NCBI RefSeq assembly: GCF_900113315.1
Contig: NZ_FOZG01000003.1
Location: forward strand, 310,001 to 374,000
Origin: Sphingomonas jatrophae
GTDB lineage: Bacteria; Pseudomonadota; Alphaproteobacteria; Sphingomonadales; Sphingomonadaceae
DNA length: 64,000 nt
Direction of reading: 5' to 3'
Below, piece after piece: positions 33,223 through 42,379 of the stretch (positions within the stretch are counted from its first letter, which is position 1; each line of letters opens with the position of its first letter). The position numbers were made by a program, and so were the translations under genes. The notes under the pieces are model-generated. The model saw only the letters and a list, made by a program, of their open reading frames with translations. It was not told the origin of the DNA and ran no database searches.

Positions 33223-35355
33223 ATGGAAGTCAGACACGAAGCGGACGAATATGAGGCGCGGCTCGCCGATGCCGTCAGCGTCATCCGCGAAACCATCCGG
33301 CGCCGCTGGGTCGTGCTGCTCGCGGTCACCGCCGCGGTATTCATCGCCGCCTTCGTCCTCGTCTCGATGATGACGCCCGTCTACAGCGCCACTGCCAAGG
33401 TTCGGCTCGATCCCAGCCGCAGCCCGCTTGCCGGCAATGCGCAGCAGACGCGTGCCGAACTGTCGCAGGAAGCGATCGATACCGAGCTCACCACGATCCG
33501 CTCGGTCGATGTCGCGCGCGAAGTCGTCCGCGCGCAGGGGCTGACCGGCGATCCCGAATTCGCCGATTCGCTGAACCAGATCCGCAACGCCTCGCTCGCC
33601 AACAGCGAGGCGCGCCAGACGGTCGTCGCCAATGCGCTGCTCCAGCATCTCGCGGTCAGCCGCGAGAAGCAGACCTATGTTCTGAACATCGGCTTCAACT
33701 CGACCGATCCGGTCAAGGCCGCCCGCCTCGCCAACGCCTTCGCCGCCGCCTATATCGAGTTCCGCACCAAGCGCCGCGTCGGCACTGCGCGCGAGCAGAG
33801 CGAGTGGTTCCAGCAGCAGCTGGCCGATCTCGGCCGGCAGGCGAGCGAGGCCGAAGCCCGCGCGGCCGAGTTCCGCGCCCGCGCCGGCATCGTCGAGAGC
33901 AGCGCGCAGAACGGCACGTCCGGCACGATCGTCGATCAGCAGGTCGCACCGCTATCCGGTTCGCTCGCCTCCGCCGAGTCCGACGCCGCTGCTGCGCGGG
34001 CCAATCTGGCCGCTGCACGGGCGCAGGTCGGCCGCGGCGGGCTCGACACCGTGTCCGAGGTGCTCAGCTCGCCCGTCGTCGCCGATCTCCGCCGCCAGCG
34101 TGCCGAAGTGCTGCGCAGCAAGGGCGAGGTCGAGGCCCGCTATGGCGAGCGCCATCCCGAGAGCATCCGCGTCCGCGATCAGCTCGCCTCGATCGATTCG
34201 CAGCTCCAGGCCGAATCGCGCCGCATCGTCGGATCGCTGCAGGCGACCGCGGCATCGGCCGAGGCGCGCGCCAGCAGCCTGCGCAGCTCGCTCAACCAGC
34301 TGGAGCGCTCGCGCGAGAGCAGCGTTCGTGCCGCAACCACGGCGGAAAGCCTCGAGCGCGAGGCTGCTGCCAAGCGGGCACTGTTCGACAAGACGTCGCA
34401 GATGTCGCTCGACAGCATGCAGGCGGCCAGCGCCCAGATCGCCCAGGCCGAGGTGGTCAACTCCGCCGAAGTGCCCGCGCGGCCCAGCTCGCCCAACAAG
34501 CCACTGCTGCTGACGCTCGCCTTCCTCGTTGCCGCGGCCGCCGGCGGTGCCACGATCACCGCACAGGAAATGCTGAGCGGCGGGTTCCGCTCGGTCGAGG
34601 ATCTGGAGGCGCAGCTCGGCATCCCGGTGCTCGCGGTCGTCCCGCGGGTGGGCAAGTCGGAGTCGCCGACCGAGCTCATGCTCGAGCGGCCGACCTCGAT
34701 GTTCTCCGAATCCTTCCGCATCGCGCGTACCGCCATCCTCGGCACGCGTGGCGACGCGGGGGTGAAGGTGATCGCGCTCACCTCGTCGCTGCCGGCCGAG
34801 GGCAAGACGACCTCCGCCGTCGCGTTCGCCCGCACGCTGGCGATCGCCAATGCGCGCGTGATGCTGCTGGAATGCGATGTGCGCCGTGCCGCGGTGCGCC
34901 AGATCATCCGCGGCGGCGCGCCCAATGCGGGCCTCGTCGAGCTGCTGCACGGCGAGATCTCGCTGGAAGACGCGATCCGTCCGGGCGACGTGCCCAACCT
35001 TGATCAGATTCTGGTGGTCAGCCCCTATTTCTCGGCCGAGAATCTGTTCGGCGAGGGGCGCATGGAGAAGCTGCTCGACGTGCTGCGCGACCGCTACGAC
35101 TATATCGTCATGGATCTCCCGCCGCTCATGGGGCTGGCCGATGGCCGCTATCTGGCGGTCCTGGCCGATGCCGTCGCGTTGATCGTCAAGTGGAACAGCA
35201 CGCCTATTTCGGCGGCCAAGTCGGCGCTCGGCTGGCTGCGCGGTGATGGCAGCAAGCCGGTCGGCGTGATCTACACGCAGGTCGATCCGTCCGCCCATTC
35301 GGTCGGCGGCCTTTATTACTATTCCAAGCAATATTCCGACTATTACCAGGCCTGA
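33223..35355 (+). CDS. Wzc-type polysaccharide co-polymerase with BY-kinase domain
   Basis: 710 residues from the ATG at 33223, chosen because AAGGAAG is 9 bp upstream; a TTG two codons earlier is too close to it. A Wzz domain is flanked by membrane helices near residues 28-48 (VVLLAVTAAVFIAAFVLV) and about 425-445, with a long coiled-coil periplasmic part between. The cytoplasmic bacterial tyrosine-kinase domain has Walker A SSLPAEGKTT (K528), Walker A' LLECDVRR (D552) and Walker B YIVMDLPPL (D631), and a Tyr-rich tail (YYYSKQYSDYYQA). It sets chain length and couples polymerisation to export. In gellan-type clusters the two parts are separate (GelC/GelE); here they are fused. Confidence 0.93.
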   Translation: MEVRHEADEYEARLADAVSVIRETIRRRWVVLLAVTAAVFIAAFVLVSMMTPVYSATAKVRLDPSRSPLAGNAQQTRAELSQEAIDTELTTIRSVDVAREVVRAQGLTGDPEFADSLNQIRNASLANSEARQTVVANALLQHLAVSREKQTYVLNIGFNSTDPVKAARLANAFAAAYIEFRTKRRVGTAREQSEWFQQQLADLGRQASEAEARAAEFRARAGIVESSAQNGTSGTIVDQQVAPLSGSLASAESDAAAARANLAAARAQVGRGGLDTVSEVLSSPVVADLRRQRAEVLRSKGEVEARYGERHPESIRVRDQLASIDSQLQAESRRIVGSLQATAASAEARASSLRSSLNQLERSRESSVRAATTAESLEREAAAKRALFDKTSQMSLDSMQAASAQIAQAEVVNSAEVPARPSSPNKPLLLTLAFLVAAAAGGATITAQEMLSGGFRSVEDLEAQLGIPVLAVVPRVGKSESPTELMLERPTSMFSESFRIARTAILGTRGDAGVKVIALTSSLPAEGKTTSAVAFARTLAIANARVMLLECDVRRAAVRQIIRGGAPNAGLVELLHGEISLEDAIRPGDVPNLDQILVVSPYFSAENLFGEGRMEKLLDVLRDRYDYIVMDLPPLMGLADGRYLAVLADAVALIVKWNSTPISAAKSALGWLRGDGSKPVGVIYTQVDPSAHSVGGLYYYSKQYSDYYQA

Positions 35356-35376
35356 TCGGCCATCGGCCGGCGGTGC

Positions 35377-36291
35377 CTAGCGGCGCCGCCGGATCGTCTC
35401 CCGCAGGCGGCGCAGATCCCGCATCGGACGCATCGCCAAGCCCCGCATCGAGAAGCGGGTCTGCTTAACGTCGATGAGCGTGACCGCTCCCGCGGCGGAA
35501 ATCGTGTGACAGCCATCGGTGAACGGTGCTGCTCCCGCCGGCGCACGCAGCATCCCTGTCGGCGCCACGACAATCCCCTCGGAATCGAGCCGCTCCACCC
35601 GCAGCAGCCGCAGCGCCGCGCCATAGGTGCCCTGACAATCCTGTACGGGCAGGTGCAGCGTGCCATCGAGCCTGAGCGGCGTGCCGCCCGGCCGCGCGCC
35701 TGCAGGATCGACCAGCACGGGATTGCCGGAATAGCCCATCCACGGCCCCACCAGCCGGTCCGCATAAGCCGCACACAGCTGCGTGAGCCGCGCCTCGGCC
35801 GGAAAGGCCGGGGCGTAGAACAGCCACCAGCGCCGGCCGTCATGATAGGGCGTCGCATCCAGCGGGACATGCGGCAACTCGATCCGGTGCGCCCGCTCCC
35901 AGCGATGCGGAAAGTGCGTCGCCCGGTAGAGCCAGAGGCCGCCCGATCCGAACGCCTCGGGCAGCATCCAGGTCTCGCCCTCCGCCTCGAAGACGTATGG
36001 GTAGGAGAGGTGCCAGGGCTCCTGCAGCACGACCGCCTGCTCGATCAGCTCGAACGCACTGTCATAGGTGGAAACGACGATGCGACCGACCGCGTCGCGA
36101 TAGTCGAACTGCTCGGCAAAGACATGCAGCCGGCCGCCCCGCCACAGTCCGAACGGGTCGGCCAGGTAGCGCAGATTGCCCGATCCCGGCAGCCAGTGCA
36201 GTGGCAGCCCGTCGAGCGACCCGCGGCCCAGGATCTCGGCCGCAGGCGCATCGACGATGGCGCAGCGCCAGATGTCCTTCCTCAGCTGCAT
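35377..36291 (-). CDS. Five-bladed beta-propeller protein resembling the N-terminal domain of GINT1-type transferases
   Basis: 304 residues, no signal peptide. Strand-loop repeats include YLADPFGLWRGGRLHVFAEQ, HLSYPYVFEAEGETWMLPEA, YDSAFELIEQ, GYSGNPVLVD and LHLPVQDCQGTYGAALRL. This pattern (DPF, HLSYPYVF, MxPE, GNPV, QD..YG) matches the propeller found at the N-terminus of glucosamine inositolphosphorylceramide transferases and in bacterial proteins near glycan loci, related to GH43/GH68 folds. Its catalytic role, if any, is not known to me. It lies alone on the minus strand, converging on the kinase gene with 21 bp between stops, and diverging from the PssD-like gene. Confidence 0.6.
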   Translation of the reverse strand: MQLRKDIWRCAIVDAPAAEILGRGSLDGLPLHWLPGSGNLRYLADPFGLWRGGRLHVFAEQFDYRDAVGRIVVSTYDSAFELIEQAVVLQEPWHLSYPYVFEAEGETWMLPEAFGSGGLWLYRATHFPHRWERAHRIELPHVPLDATPYHDGRRWWLFYAPAFPAEARLTQLCAAYADRLVGPWMGYSGNPVLVDPAGARPGGTPLRLDGTLHLPVQDCQGTYGAALRLLRVERLDSEGIVVAPTGMLRAPAGAAPFTDGCHTISAAGAVTLIDVKQTRFSMRGLAMRPMRDLRRLRETIRRRR

Positions 36292-36473
36292 GCCATGCGC
36301 GTCCCCGGCCGCTCGCGACCGTCGATGGCCCTTGCGGCGCCCGCGTCTGGCACATCCGCCCGCTTGCGGAAACCCGACCGCTGCCCTAGCGAGCGGCAGG
36401 GGCTTGCAGGATCGGCCGCTGACGGATTGCGGGTCCGCGTGGCCGTGGCACGCCGTGCGTTATCTTCCGAGGT

Positions 36474-36950
36474 ATGAGCGGACGGGTGCCCAGACAGCGA
36501 GCGGCGGAGTTCAGGGTGCTGGCGGTGTCCTCGGGTGGGGGGCATTGGGAAGAATTGATGCTGCTGCGGCCCGCACTCGCCGCCTTCGATCCCGAATTCG
36601 CCTCTACCAACAGCGAACTGGCCCAGCGTGACGGCGTAGCGCGCTTCCACCTCTTGCCCGATGCCAATCGCGATGGTCCGCGGCAGGCACTGCGCTGCTT
36701 TCTGGCCTCCATCCGGCTGGTCCGCCGGCTGCGCCCCGACATGGTGGTGACGACCGGCGCACTGCCGGGGCTATTCTGCCTGATCACCGCACGCCTGCTC
36801 GGCGCGCGCACCATCTGGATCGACAGCATCGCCAATTCCGATCAGCCTTCGCTCAGCGGGCAGTGCGCGCGGCCCTTCGCCAATCACTGGTTCACCCAGT
36901 GGCAGCACCTCGCCGGTCCGCGCCGGCGCTATGACGGCGCGCTGCTGTGA
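36474..36950 (+). CDS. PssD/Alg14-like membrane-anchoring subunit of a split glycosyltransferase
   Basis: 158 residues. VLAVSSGGGHWEELMLLRPA is the classic Alg14/PssD start of the Rossmann half, followed by a hydrophobic segment in MVVTTGALPGLFCLITARLL. It recruits the catalytic partner to the membrane and binds the acceptor. The start is uncertain: the ATG at 36474 has GAGG too close; a GTG at 36516 (behind GGAG) would begin right at the domain. It overlaps the partner gene by 4 bp (GTGA). The PssD-PssE pair of rhizobia adds beta-1,4-glucuronate as the second sugar, consistent with ugd nearby (inference). Confidence 0.82.
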   Translation: MSGRVPRQRAAEFRVLAVSSGGGHWEELMLLRPALAAFDPEFASTNSELAQRDGVARFHLLPDANRDGPRQALRCFLASIRLVRRLRPDMVVTTGALPGLFCLITARLLGARTIWIDSIANSDQPSLSGQCARPFANHWFTQWQHLAGPRRRYDGALL

Positions 36951-37441
36951 TCCTGCTGACCGTCGGCACGCAGCTTCCGTTCGATCGCTTCGTCAGGATC
37001 GTCGATCGGCTGGCCCCCCAGCTGGATGAGCCCGTCTTCGCCCAGATCGGCCATGGCCGCTATCGGCCCGAGAACATGGCGTGGCAGGCCTTCATCGGCC
37101 CGATCGAGTTCGAGCGGCTGATCGGCGAATGCAGCTACATCGTCTCGCATGCCGGGATCGGCACGATGGTGATGGCGCAGAAGCATCGCAAGCCGATGAT
37201 CCTGTTCCCGCGCCGCGCCGAGCTGGAGGAACATCGCAACGACCACCAGCTCGCCACCGTCCGCGCGCTCGACGGGCGGCCGGGCATCCGCATCGCCTAT
37301 GACGAAGCGGGCCTCGCCAGCCTCATCGCCGACCCGCAGCCGGACCCGCCGGCGGTGGACCGGCTGCCCGAGCGCGACCGCCTGCGCCATGCCATCGCCG
37401 ATCTGCTCGTCGCCGAGCAGCACCGCCGTATAGGGAGCTGA
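36947..37441 (+). CDS. PssE/Alg13-like catalytic subunit of a split glycosyltransferase
   Basis: 164 residues from a GTG overlapping the previous stop. MILLTVGTQLPFDRFVRIVD and CSYIVSHAGIGTMVMAQKHRK are typical of the GT28-type C-terminal half (Alg13/PssE). EHRNDHQLA follows at the donor-binding loop. With the Alg14-like protein it would form one GT-B transferase at the cytoplasmic membrane, probably a glucuronosyltransferase. The Wzy/ligase gene follows after 6 bp. Confidence 0.85.
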   Translation: MILLTVGTQLPFDRFVRIVDRLAPQLDEPVFAQIGHGRYRPENMAWQAFIGPIEFERLIGECSYIVSHAGIGTMVMAQKHRKPMILFPRRAELEEHRNDHQLATVRALDGRPGIRIAYDEAGLASLIADPQPDPPAVDRLPERDRLRHAIADLLVAEQHRRIGS

Positions 37442-37447
37442 TCCGCC

Positions 37448-38788
37448 GTGACCACGTCGTCGGAACCCCGCACCTTCCGCCTGCCGCGCGTCTCCCGCCT
37501 TGCGACGCGGCAGCGGGACACCGCGCCCGGGTGGAGCCTGCACCTTGCCACGCTGACCTTCGCCGCCTTGCTGGTGCTCGCGTTTCTCGGGCCCTGGATG
37601 GCGGAGAACAATGACGGCGTGCAGAGCCAGATCCGCACCGCAGGCTATGTCCTGCTGGCGGCGCTGACGATCGTCGCGATCCGCCCGTGGCGCCATCCCG
37701 AGCGGCTGCTGGTGATCCCCTGGCCGCTGGTGCTGGCGCTCGGCTGGTGTGCCCTCAGCCTCACCTGGGCGTTCGCCCCCGACGTGGGATTGCGGCGTCT
37801 GGCGCTGACGGTGACGGTCGCCTGGTCGCTCTTCGCGCTGGTGCGCCACCTCGGCATCGAGCGGGCGCTGCTGACGCTGAGTATCGTCCTCGCCGCCGCT
37901 CTGGCGGTCAATTACGCTTTCGTGCTGCTTTATCCCTCGATCGGCCTGCACGCGCCGAGCGGCGAGTTTTCCGGCAAGTGGCGCGGATTGATGGCGCACA
38001 AGAACTTCGCAGGTGAGCTTTGTGCCTATACGGTGCTCGTCTTCGCGTTCAACGAGGATCTGCACAAGGCGGCGCGGATCGCCGTCGCGGCGGCCGCGGG
38101 CATGTTCCTGCTCATGACCGATTCGGAAACGTCGCTGAAGATGGGCGTGGCCGCGCTGGTCTTCGGCGGCATTCTCTATCTCTTCGCCCGCAAGTTCGGC
38201 CGCCGCCAGCTGGCGCCGCCCGCAGCGGCGTGGGTCCTGTTCGCCATCCTGGCGGTGATCGCGATCAGCATGGCGCTGAACCCGTCTTATTATCTCCAGA
38301 TGGTCAGCGATCCCGCTGCCTTCACCGGCCGGACGCAGATCTGGACCGCGCTGATCAAGGTCTATGCCGATCAGCCGCTCACCGGCGTCGGCTATGGCTC
38401 GCTGTGGGATCTCGGGCCGAACGGCCCGATCAATAATTACGCGACCGATTGGGTGACGGAGCAGAGCGAGGGGCATAATGGCTATTTCGACATGCTCGCG
38501 CAGATCGGCGGGCCGGGCACGCTGATCGTCCTGTTCGCGACATTGGTGTGGCCGGTGCAGCGGCTGCTGCGCGGCGGAGACCATCCCGCGCGCGCGCTGG
38601 CCGGGGCGATCCTGCTTTTCTGCCTGGGCCACAATTTTACCGAATCGACGATGCTCGATCGCGACGCGCTGAGCGAAGTGTTCCTGATCCTCGCCATCGC
38701 GCTGCTGTGGAATGCGACGGGCATGAGCGTCAGCGCGCCATCGGAGCTGCTGCGCCGATCCACCGGCCGGCGCAGCGGCGCCGCCTGA
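37448..38788 (+). CDS. O-antigen ligase / Wzy-type polymerase family membrane protein
   Basis: 446 residues with a cytosolic leader and about 10-11 hydrophobic helices. The Wzy_C-like periplasmic region is visible (FTGRTQIWTALIKVYADQPL, GVGYGSLWDL, SEGHNGYFDMLAQIGGPG); the GRTxIW and HNGYF motifs are typical of the WaaL/Wzy superfamily. It would either polymerise EPS repeat units or transfer a finished glycan. Because another polymerase candidate sits at 13175-14512, two polymers or a polymerase-plus-ligase arrangement is possible. It overlaps the next glycosyltransferase gene by one base (TGATG). Confidence 0.85.
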   Translation: MTTSSEPRTFRLPRVSRLATRQRDTAPGWSLHLATLTFAALLVLAFLGPWMAENNDGVQSQIRTAGYVLLAALTIVAIRPWRHPERLLVIPWPLVLALGWCALSLTWAFAPDVGLRRLALTVTVAWSLFALVRHLGIERALLTLSIVLAAALAVNYAFVLLYPSIGLHAPSGEFSGKWRGLMAHKNFAGELCAYTVLVFAFNEDLHKAARIAVAAAAGMFLLMTDSETSLKMGVAALVFGGILYLFARKFGRRQLAPPAAAWVLFAILAVIAISMALNPSYYLQMVSDPAAFTGRTQIWTALIKVYADQPLTGVGYGSLWDLGPNGPINNYATDWVTEQSEGHNGYFDMLAQIGGPGTLIVLFATLVWPVQRLLRGGDHPARALAGAILLFCLGHNFTESTMLDRDALSEVFLILAIALLWNATGMSVSAPSELLRRSTGRRSGAA

Positions 38789-39864
38789 TGCCGCCGCACG
38801 GCGGGGGACGGCGCCGCCTGCTGGTGCTCGGCGGCTCGCTCCACCATCCCGGCGGGCTCGAAGCCTATTGCGAGCGCGCGGCCGCCGCGGTGCAGCTCCA
38901 CTCGCGCCGGTGGACGGCAGCGTGGTGGCCGTCCGAAACCGCCTATTTCAAGCCCGCCCGCATGGCTGCCGTCCGCGATGTGTGGCGGCGACTCGACCAA
39001 GTGGAAGCGGATCTCGTCTGGTTGCAGTGGAGCAACCTGCTCGATCTTGTCCTGCTGCAGCGTCTGCACGCGCAGGGCCTGCCGGTGCTGGTCACGCCGC
39101 ATCTGGGCGCAGCAAGCCGGCTGCAACGCCTGCCGCTGCTGCGGCGGCTCTCCACCCGGCTGCTCGCGCAGGCAGACCGGCTGGCGCTGTTGTTCGACGC
39201 GCAGGATCGCGAGATTGCGCTCCCGCCCGCTTTGCCGCGCGACCGGATCGGCACCTTCCTGCCCGAGGAGGCGCTGAGCGAGTCCATCGCGCCGCGCGAG
39301 GGCAGCCATCTTCGCCTGATCCATGCCGGCCGGCTCTCGCGCGAAAAGGGCACGTTCCGCATGGTCGAGCTGTGCGCGGCGCTGCGAGACCGCGGCATGC
39401 CGGTCAGCGCCCGCATCGTCGGCCGGGCGGAACCTGCGGTCATGGCAGAGCTCAACCAGGCGATCTCAGCCGCAGACCTGGGCGACGTGCTGCACCTGAC
39501 CGAATGGCTGGACGGCCCGGCGCTTCGTGCGGCCCTCGGCGAGGCGGACGTAATGGTCCACCTGTCGGAGCTCGACAGCTTTCCACTGATCGTTCTCGAG
39601 GCGCTCGCGGCAGGCGCGCTGCCCGTCGTCGCCGACATGGCCGGCGCCGCGGATATGGTGCGCCGCTATGACGGGCTGGTCACCCGCGGCAGCAGCGTCG
39701 CGGCGGCAGCGGACTGGCTTGCCGGGCAGGAGCTTGCCGCGATTCGCCGCCGCGGTGCCGAGGCGGCCGTGCAGGTTCGTGCAGAGCAGGCGTGGCCGCA
39801 ACTGGTCGCGCGGTTGGAGGGGATTGCGGACGCGACCGTCGCGACCGCCGGGGTTAACGCCTAG
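38788..39864 (+). CDS. Glycosyltransferase family 4
   Basis: 358 residues from the ATG that shares a base with the preceding stop. The N-terminal nucleotide is LLVLGGSLHHPGGLEAY; the C-terminal donor domain has LIHAGRLSREKGTFRMVELC, ARIVGRAEP and the acidic SELDSFPLIVLEALAAGALP (EX7E). It would add a sugar to the EPS unit; donor unknown. It is the last gene of the pssDE-ligase-GT run and converges on the priming transferase gene with 6 bp between stops. Confidence 0.87.
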   Translation: MPPHGGGRRRLLVLGGSLHHPGGLEAYCERAAAAVQLHSRRWTAAWWPSETAYFKPARMAAVRDVWRRLDQVEADLVWLQWSNLLDLVLLQRLHAQGLPVLVTPHLGAASRLQRLPLLRRLSTRLLAQADRLALLFDAQDREIALPPALPRDRIGTFLPEEALSESIAPREGSHLRLIHAGRLSREKGTFRMVELCAALRDRGMPVSARIVGRAEPAVMAELNQAISAADLGDVLHLTEWLDGPALRAALGEADVMVHLSELDSFPLIVLEALAAGALPVVADMAGAADMVRRYDGLVTRGSSVAAAADWLAGQELAAIRRRGAEAAVQVRAEQAWPQLVARLEGIADATVATAGVNA

Positions 39865-39870
39865 AGTCGC

Positions 39871-41250
39871 TCAGAACGCGTTGCGGTGCACCACCACGCG
39901 CAAGGTGGCGAGCAGGATCAGGATGTCCCGCCCGATGCTCCATTCGTTGACATATTCGAGGTCGGCATCGAGCCGGTTGATCAGATCCTCGCGCCGGTGG
40001 GTCGCACCGCGAAACCCGCGCACCTGCGCCAGACCCGTCAGGCCGGGCTTGCACACGTGGCGGTGGTGGTAACGCTCGTCCACCTCCCAGAACAGCTGGT
40101 CGCCGGCAAGCGACCCCATGGCGTGCGGGCGCGGGCCGACGAAGCTCATGTCGCCCTTCAGGATGTTGAACAGCTGCGGCAGCTCGTCGATGCTGGTCGA
40201 GCGGATGATCCGGCCGATGCGGGTGACGCGCATGTCGTCGCGGCCGGCGGAGACGTTGCCGTCCTTGTCGCTCAGCTCCTGCCGCATGCTGCGGAATTTA
40301 TAGACGTCGAACAGCTTGTTGCCGAGGCCGACACGCTTCTGCACGAACAGGATCGGCCCCGGGCTGTCGAGCAGCACAAGAATTGCGACGGTCAGCAGCA
40401 GCGGGGTGAGCACGACCAGCGCGGGCAGCACGAGCGCGAGATCGACGGTGCGTTTCAGCACCCGATCCCGCGTCTTGAAGCCGCCGGCGGAGATCAGCAC
40501 CGTCGCGACGCCGGCAAAATGCTTGTTGCCGATCACGCCGACGGCATCCAGCTCCGGCACCAGCAGCTCGGCGCGCACGTCGCTGCCCTTCAGCACCGTC
40601 GCCCACTGCGCGCGATGTTCGGGCAGGCAGGCGACGAAGACCTGATCGACGCCGCCCAACTGCTTGGCCAACCGGTCGAGCGCGAGCGGGTGGATCGCAT
40701 CCTGCCGGACCACGCGCGGCGTCGAGGTCACGCGCACGCCCGCCGGGCATGGCATGTCCACGCCGTCAAGGATGAGCAGGCGGCTGAGCGGCATCCCGCC
40801 GAACACGTGCGCGCACCACCAGCCGATCGCCGCGCGGCTGATCGCCAGCAGCAGCGCCGACGCGCCGAACGCCAGCGCAAGGCTGAGCCGCGAGATCGGC
40901 GCCGCCTGCTTGACGAGGAAGGCGATGAACACCGTCAGCATCAACGCGACGAACAGGTTCACCGCAGCCTTCAGCAACCCGCGCCGCCAATGCGCCAGGG
41001 TGGAGGCGGAATAGGTCCGGACGCTCAGGATCAGGTAGATCGGCAGCGCGGCGGTGAGCAGTCTCTGCTGGTCGACCAGCACCGCCGGCATCAGCCACAG
41101 GCTGATCAGGAAGCCCAGCGTCATCGCCAGCACATCGCCGATCAGCAGCGCCGTGTAAGCGCGCATGCGGAGCCGGCGCTTCACCGTCTCCGTCCTTTCG
41201 CCAGCCTGGTCAGTGCGCAGTTGTTTGTCGAATGGAGACCACTCCGACAT
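39871..41250 (-). CDS. Undecaprenyl-phosphate sugar-phosphate transferase (EPS priming glycosyltransferase)
   Basis: 459 residues from the ATG of MSEWSPFDKQ; the open frame extends 31 codons further without a good start. Four or five N-terminal hydrophobic helices and a degenerate CoA-binding-like domain precede the catalytic PHPT domain with KRTVDLALVLPALVVLTPLL, GPILFVQKRVGLGNK, YKFRSM, RSTSIDELPQLFNILKGDMS and FVGPRPHA, ending KPGLTGLAQVRGF. It loads a hexose-1-phosphate (often glucose) on undecaprenyl phosphate, the first committed EPS step. It is on the opposite strand to the other core genes, so it has its own promoter in the 209-bp gap upstream. Confidence 0.95.
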   Translation of the reverse strand: MSEWSPFDKQLRTDQAGERTETVKRRLRMRAYTALLIGDVLAMTLGFLISLWLMPAVLVDQQRLLTAALPIYLILSVRTYSASTLAHWRRGLLKAAVNLFVALMLTVFIAFLVKQAAPISRLSLALAFGASALLLAISRAAIGWWCAHVFGGMPLSRLLILDGVDMPCPAGVRVTSTPRVVRQDAIHPLALDRLAKQLGGVDQVFVACLPEHRAQWATVLKGSDVRAELLVPELDAVGVIGNKHFAGVATVLISAGGFKTRDRVLKRTVDLALVLPALVVLTPLLLTVAILVLLDSPGPILFVQKRVGLGNKLFDVYKFRSMRQELSDKDGNVSAGRDDMRVTRIGRIIRSTSIDELPQLFNILKGDMSFVGPRPHAMGSLAGDQLFWEVDERYHHRHVCKPGLTGLAQVRGFRGATHRREDLINRLDADLEYVNEWSIGRDILILLATLRVVVHRNAF

Positions 41251-41459
41251 ACCTTGCCTGCCCCGCCGCCTTGATCTCGCGAAAGCGCCCCGTGTCAGCT
41301 CTACCCCGCTAGGGCTGGCGACGCGCGCTCTCCCTTCGGCCACAAAGCGGTAGGGGTCAAGAACGGCGACGACGCCAATATGCCCGATCCGGCACGTCTC
41401 GTCCCGGTCCGATCCACTTTCGTAGCATTCATCACGTTCGGTGCTGCCGAACGCCCGAT

Positions 41460-42293
41460 CTAGCGGCGCACGACTCGCCAGTCCTGCAGGGTGAAGCGGC
41501 CGATGCCGCTCACCGGCTCAACACCGATGGCGACGCCCCACATCCACTCCTCTCCCGTGATCACGCGCTTCTGCTGCAACCAGCGCAGCGCCGCGAGCAT
41601 GTCGAGGCTGCCCTGCGGGATATCGCCCGGCTGCTCGGGGGCGAACATGCAGAAGCGATCGGCCATCCGCACCGTCCAGCGCCGGCCCTGCGCATCGCGG
41701 TAGGTGCCGATCAGGCGGGACCGATTGAAGAACTGGCGGCTGCGGGGCGGCGTGTGCAGGAACCAGCCGATCTCGATCGTCTTGGCCTCCACATCCGTGG
41801 TGCTCGACCGCAGGTAGAATTCGGTGAGCACATTGCCGTCGCCCCAACGGTTCGCCAGCGACCAGCGGAACGCCTGGCTGAGCGCGGTCAGCGCCTTGAC
41901 GCGGATCGGCGGCGCCGACTGCTCGGGCTCACCCCCGTCGTAATTGCCGTAGCTGACCTGATCATACCCCCACACGCCGGGGCCGTTGCTCGGCTGCAGC
42001 GGCGGCCAGCGCCAGTGCATCACGGTGTTCGCCGGGAAGCGCTTCAGGTCGACGATCGCGGCATCGGCATAGGGGGCCCAGGGTCGCGCCAGCGCCATGC
42101 TTTCGCCACCCCAGGGCGCCGCATAGGCGAACCAAGGCCCCTTGCTGAAGGGGGTGTTGGCCGGCACCAGCAACTGCCCCGGCCGGGCGGACGGCGCAGT
42201 CAGCCACACCGCTGCGCCCAGCAGGATGAGGGCCGCGACAATGGCAATCGAAGCAATGCGCAGCGCCCGCAACGGCGATCTCCCTGTCCTCAC
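41460..42293 (-). CDS. Membrane-anchored or secreted GH12-like protein, candidate glycanase
   Basis: 277 residues with an uncleaved or signal-type N-terminal helix (ASIAIVAALILLGAAVWL). The remainder looks like a jelly-roll. KTIEIGWFLHTP (Glu near 174) and WGVAIGVEPVSGIGRFTLQD (Glu near 259) resemble the two catalytic-glutamate strands of glycoside hydrolase family 12 (EIMIWL and GxEPFSG patterns). The aromatic segments VMHWRWPPL and GVWGYDQVSYGNYDGG would line a groove. It could cut the EPS backbone during length control or turnover. The family assignment is by pattern only; a carbohydrate-binding lectin fold without activity is the alternative. It lies alone between the priming transferase and the acyltransferase genes. 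Confidence 0.5.
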   Translation of the reverse strand: MRTGRSPLRALRIASIAIVAALILLGAAVWLTAPSARPGQLLVPANTPFSKGPWFAYAAPWGGESMALARPWAPYADAAIVDLKRFPANTVMHWRWPPLQPSNGPGVWGYDQVSYGNYDGGEPEQSAPPIRVKALTALSQAFRWSLANRWGDGNVLTEFYLRSSTTDVEAKTIEIGWFLHTPPRSRQFFNRSRLIGTYRDAQGRRWTVRMADRFCMFAPEQPGDIPQGSLDMLAALRWLQQKRVITGEEWMWGVAIGVEPVSGIGRFTLQDWRVVRR

Positions 42294-42379
42294 AACGCCC
42301 TAGCAGCCGCCCCCAACTGCGCAACAGCCCCGCCACACAGACTTGACCCCCACGCGTGCGCACGGCACGCAGATCGGCG

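Noticed and set aside
39886-41274. 462-codon plus-strand frame opposite the priming transferase gene
   Set aside because: Low-complexity His/Arg/Gln/Glu composition with no domain; the transferase on the other strand is unambiguous.
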